DNA of 64,000 nt from Undaria pinnatifida (Eukaryota > Sar > Phaeophyceae > Laminariales > Alariaceae): the NCBI GenBank assembly GCA_012845835.1, contig JABAKD010000023.1, forward strand, positions 13,222,862 to 13,286,861. The letters are read 5' to 3'. The notes under the pieces are model-generated. The model was not told where the DNA came from. It saw only the letters and a list, made by a program, of their open reading frames with translations, and did not search any database. Numbering within the stretch: the stretch's first letter is position 1; every line of letters starts with the position of its first letter. The position numbers were made by a program, and so were the translations under genes. Positions 57,960 through 64,000 of this stretch are shown in pieces.

Positions 57960-59415
57960 TTGATGTATGGAGAGTTTGACAAAATAAATTTGGCAACACA
58001 ATAGACACTTATAAAACTCAGAGGAGTGCGATGTTTCGGATCTTCAACCCAAATTCTCCATCGCGATTTGCGATTTCGCAAACCACCCGATATAATACTC
58101 AAAATCGCCTTTTCTTCCAGGAGTACGTGAGATATAAAACTCGGGTTATGTGTGGAAGATTGAACGAAGGAAATCTGGGGTTTGTGGAGAGGTACTGAAT
58201 CGTTGGCCGGATTGAAGAGAGGGGGTGGGGAATAGGTTTATCGAGTCAGTGAGGGACCAGTTGGTTGAATTAGGAAGACAGAGGCTGGGAAGGGTTTGAG
58301 AGAAGAAGGAAGAAGACCTGAGTACGGGACTCTACTCGTGGGTGTGTGCGAGCAGGGGTCTGGCACTTGGGGGGAAGGTGGCGAGTTGAAAGAAGAAGGG
58401 GGGTTTAATATCTGATACGAACAAATTCGGTGACAATCCCGTAGCCCTCGGTCAGCTCCTCACTCCTCACAACACACACAGCACACCGCTGGTCGAAGGA
58501 CGTGGCTGCTGCTGCTGCTGTAGCTGCTGCTCCCGGTAGCTCGGCCAGCATCAGCGCCTGCATCTATCATGAGTTTGGCTCTTGGCATGAACGATGCCGC
58601 AGCGCAGACACGGCTCGCGCTCGTGGTGAGACACATTGTCAAAGCTTGTGCCTACGCGACGCTGGCGGGCATCGGTATCTCGCTACTCCCACGACGTAAA
58701 ATCTACAGCAGTAGTAGTGCTCGTTAGATCTCTCAGCTTCCGGCTGATGTTGCCGTGGGTAGGGCCCACACCAGAACCCATGGCATCAGCGACGGCATTG
58801 AAATGTTGCGGCTGCCATGTGTTGCCTCCTCCCCTCTGTGCGTCCTTCGCGCCAACCGCTACCCGCTTGTTGCCGGGTTGGGGGCATACCTCTACTCCGT
58901 CACAAATCCGTCCATGGGTAGAGCAGTGGATGTTGTGGTGGTGCCTCTGAATCCGGGCATCTCGGGCATGCGCCCCTCCCCAGCCACGGGAGCACCAACC
59001 TGCTGTGTGTATTCAACCCCGTCCCCGCGGCCATCGCTGCTGTTGTTGTTCATGTTGTCGCGGTGACGATCGGATGGTATCGTGGAGAAGCAAGCCTCGT
59101 GTGGGTAGGTACGTGTTTTCCGGGGCGTGTCGAAGCCTGTCTGTCAGTAATTCTGGCTCTACTCAACAAAAAAGAACATTAAAAATCGCGATGGGGAAAA
59201 GAAAGCCCTGTGCGATTTTTCGCACTTGGGTTGTGTTTTGCGGACCACAGGTCGCGAAAATATCGCAATTTCCGGCACGCGTATAAAACTCCAGGTGCGC
59301 ATAATTTGGCTCTAAACACCCAGAATCGCGATTTTTTGGAGTTTTTTAAGTGTCTAATAATCCCGAGTTGCTGTCGTGTTTTGTCCCACAACAAATAATA
59401 TTTACTGTAAAACAT
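57960..59415. other. Weak inverted similarity flanking a possible frame (58569-59066, +)
   Basis: 'tagacacttataaaactc' at about 57999 reappears inverted as 'gagttttttaagtgtcta' at about 59339. Both flanks are rich in 'atcgcgat'-type words. Between them a plus-strand phase is open from ATG 58569 to the stop at 59066 except for one TAG near 58725 ('VRHIVKACAYATLAGIGISL' before, 'YPLVAGLGAYLYSVTNPSMG' after). No domain is recognised. It may be a small mobile element with cargo, or chance. Confidence 0.25.
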
Positions 59416-59854
59416 ATCCCCATGGTACTGCGGTAGGTATCATAGTATTGCATTTATATATTGAATTTCGGTAGGTACACGTACATACACATATGGATAT
59501 AGACGTGGGAAGCGGACGCATGACGAAGACGAGGAGGAGGTAGTAGCGATTACGATTACTGGCCCAGACAAAGAAACACGGCAACATTGCGAATGACTGC
59601 GTCCCCTGGCCCTCGAGGGTGGTATTATACACGTTCGGGCAAGTCGACATGGTTAGTACTTCCGGGCAAGCAATACAGGTACGTACGAGTGAAACCACAC
59701 ACAGTGATGCTCCATTACACACAACATGCTTTTTGTCTGCGATAAATTTGATGGCACGGGGGGAGGGTGTGCACACCAAAAACAGGGAATACATTTTCGA
59801 AACATAAAACAAGAGGGAAAATATTCGTTCCTCCTGTATACTTCTTTAGAGCCC

Positions 59855-59950
59855 CAAGATCCCTCCCGATACTAATTTCAAGTAATTTTGTCCGCAATAA
59901 GGCTTTCCAGCGGTGAATGCGTTAAGCTGCGCCACGCGAAGGTCGTGGCA
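59855..59950 (+). repeat. Copy of the ~88-bp dispersed repeat
   Basis: 'actaatttcaagtaattttg', 'tttccagcggtgaatgcgtt'. The order matches the copies at 385-560 (minus) and 7055-7140 (plus), with a more diverged 3' end. Confidence 0.55.
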
Positions 59951-60336
59951 AAAAAACATTTTTCTACGGAAGAAACCAGTCACAGTGGCATGAATTCGTC
60001 CCGATATCGCATCGTTTGGTGCTTTTTCCCCGAGGAGACTCTTTGCAGAAACATAGGCGGTGTGCTTTGTCGTTGCTGTGGTCCCTGACTCCGCTGCTGT
60101 ATTCGTTTGCCGGTCAAGTGCTAGCAGTCGTGTTGGTACGTAATTGACAAAAAAGTTTGTGTTGCTTCGTACTTGACGCGCTCCTTGCTGCTGATTGCTG
60201 ATTATCTTTTATAGTGAGCTTTTTTTCTGGGCGCACTTTCACTTTCTAACTTCTGCACATGGAAGCCGTGATCACAGGACCTGGTGTCGTTCATTCCCCT
60301 CCCTGTTATTGCCTTTATTTATTTTGCGCATAAGAT
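59951..60336. other. No gene recognised
   Basis: Short frames only; no structured repeat seen. Confidence 0.45.
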
Positions 60337-60533
60337 TCATCACCCACTGATCGTCGATTTATCATTGAGCGTTGCCAACTCACGCTCTCGCGATTTTCCC
60401 ATGTCGATTAGTGCACAAGAAATGTTCACCGAAAATGTATACGAGTACGCACTCGGTCGGGGGGATTCGAACTCACGAAGCTGACCTATACCAGGCTCGA
60501 GGATATAACCTGATACGCCACCAGGGCAGGGAG
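60337..60533 (-). mobile_element. tRNA-derived SINE, minus-strand copy
   Basis: On the minus strand it reads 'ctggtggcgtatcaggttat' (A-box side), 'cctggtataggtcagc', 'gtgagttcgaatccccc' (a canonical B-box GTTCGAATCC), then the family 3' part ('cgcgagagcgtgagttggca'). It is collinear with the plus copy at 51341-51545. Confidence 0.75.
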
Positions 60534-60540
60534 TGATATA

Positions 60541-60590
60541 GAGCCGGTCGCCCCGGTGGTCTAGTGGGGTTGCACTATTAATACTAGCGT
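60541..60590 (+). mobile_element. Head of a second SINE copy, head-to-head with the previous one
   Basis: The first 19 bases, 'gagccggtcgccccggtgg', are identical to the start at 51341. Then 'tctagtggggttgcac' diverges into a more tRNA-like D-arm and the similarity ends. It is a truncated or different subfamily member. Confidence 0.55.
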
Positions 60591-61867
60591 TGGTCCTTGA
60601 GTTTTTGTTGACTTCAAGTATTTGCAGAAATATATGTGAAAAGTTGATATTAACTGCTGAAGTCGCATAGCAGCGTGGATAGGTACAATTCGACGCGAAT
60701 CAACGAGGGAAAAAAAGTCTTGAATCTTCTTGCGATAAAAACTAGAGAATGTACCGTAGTGGGGAGAGGGGAGGGCAGCCCGCTACATGATCCCGGATCT
60801 GAGTTATACTGCTGGGAGGGCGAGCGTAGTGCGAGCATCACAATAAATGGGATGGGAAACAAAAACGAGGTAAAGTGTGCTGCTGGTTTAATACGATACC
60901 CAAGCAAGTTTAACCGGTCGACTCGATCTTGACCGACTGCTCTATATTATACAATTGGTCCATGTGCAACTTCTGTAATCACAAGCCAGTATGAGATGAT
61001 AGTCATTGAACTTGCTGAACTTTTAGCGAGTTGTGGTTTCCTCTGTCCACGAACCCCGGCCGACCCGATCAATCGAAGGCTGGGTTACACTGTGCTGGGT
61101 CGTCTCGAGACAGGGTCAAATGAAATGTCCACGTACGGCGGGGTTGGGGTATACGAATACAAATTCAGCAGTAGTAGCGCGAGTTGCCCCATTTTTTTTG
61201 CTGGTTGAAAACACCTTGAAGGATTTCAGAACCGGGGTTTTACCCTGCTCTGTGGTGCTGTCGTTGTATACGAACCTCAGCTAGCTGAGGCGTCCACACC
61301 GTGCGGTGTGGTGTCGACCCCGGATTGTCTGTTGTCGTCCCCGGTTTGTTGGAGCCGATGGAGTATGGAGTGATTTCTGGAACGGCGATTGGACCCTTTC
61401 CTCATCGGGTGCGTCGGAACGCACCCCGCCCGTTTGCTGGTCTATCTTCTCCCCGGGTGCCCCTGGCTCTACGAGCTGCACAAACAACCAACGATAAGTC
61501 AATGTGAACACTAGATGATTGCACGATCGTTCGGGGCTGTGTCGACTCTCGGGCGAAATCGGTTATCGTCCCCGGTTTGTCACAACTTCTGAAACGGGTA
61601 CAGGACACTATATACTCCCATGGTGGCGTTGCCGTTATATGCGAGCCCCAGCCAATCAGCGGCAAGCGAATATGGTTGGGGTTCCACGTCGTGCGGAGTG
61701 GTGTCGACCCGGGAGGTCATCGTTATTGTTCTTGCGTTTTGGAAGCTGTAAAGATTCGGGGGATTCATAAATCGGGAATGGGACCCTATCTTCCTCGTGT
61801 GCGACGGCAATGCCCCCCATTGATGAGCCTCTATCCGCGTAGGCCCCGGATGATTGATTGAGTCAAA
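60591..61867. other. No gene recognised
   Basis: A loose duplication is visible: 'gttgtcgtccccggtttgt' at about 61331 and 'gttatcgtccccggtttgt' at about 61561, and 'gtgcggtgtggtgtcgacccc' and 'gtgcggagtggtgtcgaccc' parts at about 61299 and 61690. So about 60-130 bp modules recur. Frames on both strands are short and unrecognised. Confidence 0.4.
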
Positions 61868-62195
61868 ATATCATAAAAAAGCCACGCGACGCGTTTCGTC
61901 GCCAGACTAAATGGTCGGTCGGCGTGTGCTCGGATTTATACGGTCGAAATCTCGTGAATCAAGAAGCTCGGAATTGGATTCACCTAAAAAACGGTAGCTA
62001 TTAATAGTAGTACATTGTTATGATTGTTCATAATAGTCTATCGATTTCTTAGCATTGCCTTACATACTGTACGCGCAGACTACGGTTGCGTGTGGTGACG
62101 TTTTTACTCTCTTTACCAAGTACTGAATCAAACGATTCAAAGTGCTGCCCTGCCCTACCCGAAGCATGGGTGCCGGGTAGGCGTTGAGGGATGCA
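61868..62195 (-). repeat. Dispersed repeat, copy 3, inverted
   Basis: Reverse complement of the family seen at 52325-52665. 'cgtttcgtcgccagacta' and 'aaaacggtagctatt' occur here in inverse order, as do 'attgccttacatactgt' and 'gctgccctgccctacccgaa'. It extends the shared part by about 150 bp beyond the copy at 20 kb. Confidence 0.8.
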
Positions 62196-62199
62196 AGAC

Positions 62200-63941
62200 T
62201 GCTATTTATCCCGGGGATATATTTTGCGAGGAATCCTACTTTGATTCGAGCCATCACCCCAATAAGTCGCTGCAACCCACGCGGTGGTGATACCTTGCAG
62301 GCAGTGACGTTTCAAGCAGACGATTAGTCTATTTTGGTAATAGTGATTGTTAAAGTGAGGCTAGCTCGCCGAGAAAATCGTGCATCATATATTCTTCCCT
62401 TCGACTCGCACAGAGTGGGACGAATCCAGAGTATGCTATTGGCGCAGGGGCGGCATCGACAATAACCACTGCTGGAATGGAATAAATTAGGCATGACCGC
62501 CCTGACCTTCGGACCCATCGCCGGACGTTCCTGACATATTCGACATTTATTCGGCGATTACACCGGAAATGTATCAAAGGAAGCCTAACGCAACACCGCA
62601 CGTGCATCATCTGGAGATAGCGGGATCCAGTGAGGAAGCACTGCCAGTACCCCTTGACCAGCTGCGCATTTAAACTTTCGGGCTCCGCGCTCCATGCCAT
62701 CTGCCCTCACAAGAGAACCAAAAGCCGCCCGGAAGACGAAAATTCGAGCGCATAGACCTCTGGCTCGGTCGGCCAACTCACTAGCTACCCCGACCTGCTG
62801 ACGCTCCCAGATGAACTCCGACTCGTTTGTCGCCGCCTCGGCCTTGGTGACCTACTCGTGGTGCCTGATCGAAAAATGTGAGGACAAGAACAGGATCATG
62901 ACAGAGGCACATATCTTCTTTACTGAGTTGGCCAACCCCCTGACAACCTCATCCTGCACACGTTTCAGTAAGAACATCGGCTCGGGTGTGCTTGGATTTT
63001 GTGTTGCTACCAAGATCGAGACTTGGGAAATGAACCTCTTCGTGACCTCATTGTGACGTCTGTTCCCAACAGTAAAGGGGGAAAGGCAACCATTTTGGGC
63101 TCGTTCTCCCCCGAGCCCGATAATCCTTCCCCAGCCCCCAATATTGACACACCTGCATTTTGTAACTATCTCTTAAAGCAATCGTGATCTGCCGATTATT
63201 GCATTCACGAACAACCCCGGCATTTCGTCAGTCGTACCTAACACACATCGAACTATGTTGTCGAGTTCAGATGCCGCTTTGTTCAATGTCAACATGGAGG
63301 CAACAAAGATGTCGTGTACCTGACCCGTCCAACGTGGAGAAACAAGGAGATCTAACATGGAGATCGTGGCTTGCGGAATCTCGTGTTTGGGTGAACCATG
63401 TGCACCATAAGTGGAACACATAATATTCGAAAACCATGCTATATATATGTCTTGGGTGGAGTAAGGAGCGGTAGGACAAATGAAGTGCGCTGCTCGACAA
63501 CCCGTTCCTGACCGTCGGTATACTGAACAATCTTCGAGTAGCATCTCCTCTGGATCATGTGTGTGTTGACATATACTACCTGGCTTAATGTAAAGGAAAG
63601 GAACACCGCTCAGCGATCATCTACTACACGGTAGGGCATGTTTTCATGAGCACCACTAACAAGAGCACCTGACATGGACGCGACATCTACGGGACCACAA
63701 CACCTTCGACGACAGTGGGGAGAAAACGGGGCGTATAATCGCACACTAGAAAATAACAATTTGAAAAAGAAGTACAGATTGATATGTAAACATTGCAGTA
63801 GACCCCACTACCAACCTATTACGCAGGGTATTTCGTGCCTCCGGCCGTTTGCATGATCGCCTGACAACATCTACCAAACGCAGTAGCATAAATAAGCCTA
63901 ACAAAGTGAAGTCACCCCCGAGTTCAATAGTGGCGACATCG
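62200..63941. other. No gene recognised
   Basis: Several frames of 60-123 codons on both strands, for example 62350-62700 (minus), 62811-63056 (plus) and 63173-63544 (minus). None has recognisable motifs. Confidence 0.4.
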
Positions 63942-64000
63942 CATGACCACCTCACCTCGCTTGGTGTATTTGTAAGATGTATCTCTGTCTTAGAGTTGGC
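63942..64000 (+). repeat. Third copy of the 104-bp repeat of 5.6 kb, cut by the window end
   Basis: 'gcatgaccacctcacctcgc' then 'tgtatttg' and 'gtatctct' follow the order at 5594-5650. The composite C-rich repeat lies just before that sequence at 5.6 kb but not here. Confidence 0.6.

Noticed and set aside
60337-60590. Functional tRNA gene
   Set aside because: A- and B-box-like words are present, but no acceptor stem pairs at proper distance and the family has a long shared non-tRNA 3' part, so a SINE is the better reading.

Overview
The window looks like nuclear DNA of a brown alga (Phaeophyceae) or a close stramenopile relative. The main evidence is a long single-exon gene at 47.5-49.25 kb. 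It encodes tandem Cys/His repeats of the form C-X4-C-X16-C-X2-H-X12, which is the EsV-1-7 repeat, a family strongly expanded in brown algae and named after a gene of Ectocarpus virus EsV-1. The rest fits a repeat-rich, intron-rich algal genome: CAG/CTG-rich low complexity, long C homopolymers, very few long reading frames and many decayed mobile elements. I see no rRNA genes, no CRISPR array and no bacterial-type operons. All comparisons were made by eye, so repeat borders are approximate.

Layout. 0-5 kb: diverged tandem repeats, CAG-rich DNA and an 8-bp minisatellite. 5.1-6.85 kb: first locus of a composite C-rich repeat. 6.85-11.5 kb: mostly unassigned, with one copy of a Ser/Thr/Pro-coding duplicated segment near 10.4 kb. 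11.5-20 kb: copies of a 0.21-0.28-kb terminal-inverted-repeat element, a TATGA satellite (14.2-14.7 kb) and unassigned sequence with weak coding signals. 20-28.4 kb: tandem duplications and relics of real genes on the minus strand, namely a broken NADAR-domain gene (23.3-23.8 kb) and a broken retrotransposon Gag-like gene (about 25.5-27.1 kb), followed by an ~85-bp tandem array interrupted by a 257-bp inverted-repeat insertion. 29.1-31.35 kb: largest locus of the composite C-rich repeat, bounded by purine tracts. 31.4-46 kb: mostly unassigned, with a candidate spliced gene on the minus strand (33.4-34.6 kb), several short tandem duplications and another TIR element.

46.4-49.3 kb: a weak minus-strand gene candidate and, divergent from it, the EsV-1-7 repeat gene, which carries an exact in-frame 552-bp tandem duplication. 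51-64 kb: a tRNA-derived SINE family (51.3 and 60.3-60.6 kb), an inverted pair of a ~0.33-kb dispersed repeat (52.3 and 62 kb), a third composite C-rich locus (52.8-53.5 kb), a 3.3-kb foldback-type transposon with ~320-bp terminal inverted repeats and nested ~610-bp direct repeats (53.9-57.24 kb), and next to it a 135-codon frame that appears to be the least damaged version of a sequence decayed elsewhere in the window.

The only gene I would call intact and functional from sequence alone is the EsV-1-7 repeat gene. The other coding traces are relics or candidates.
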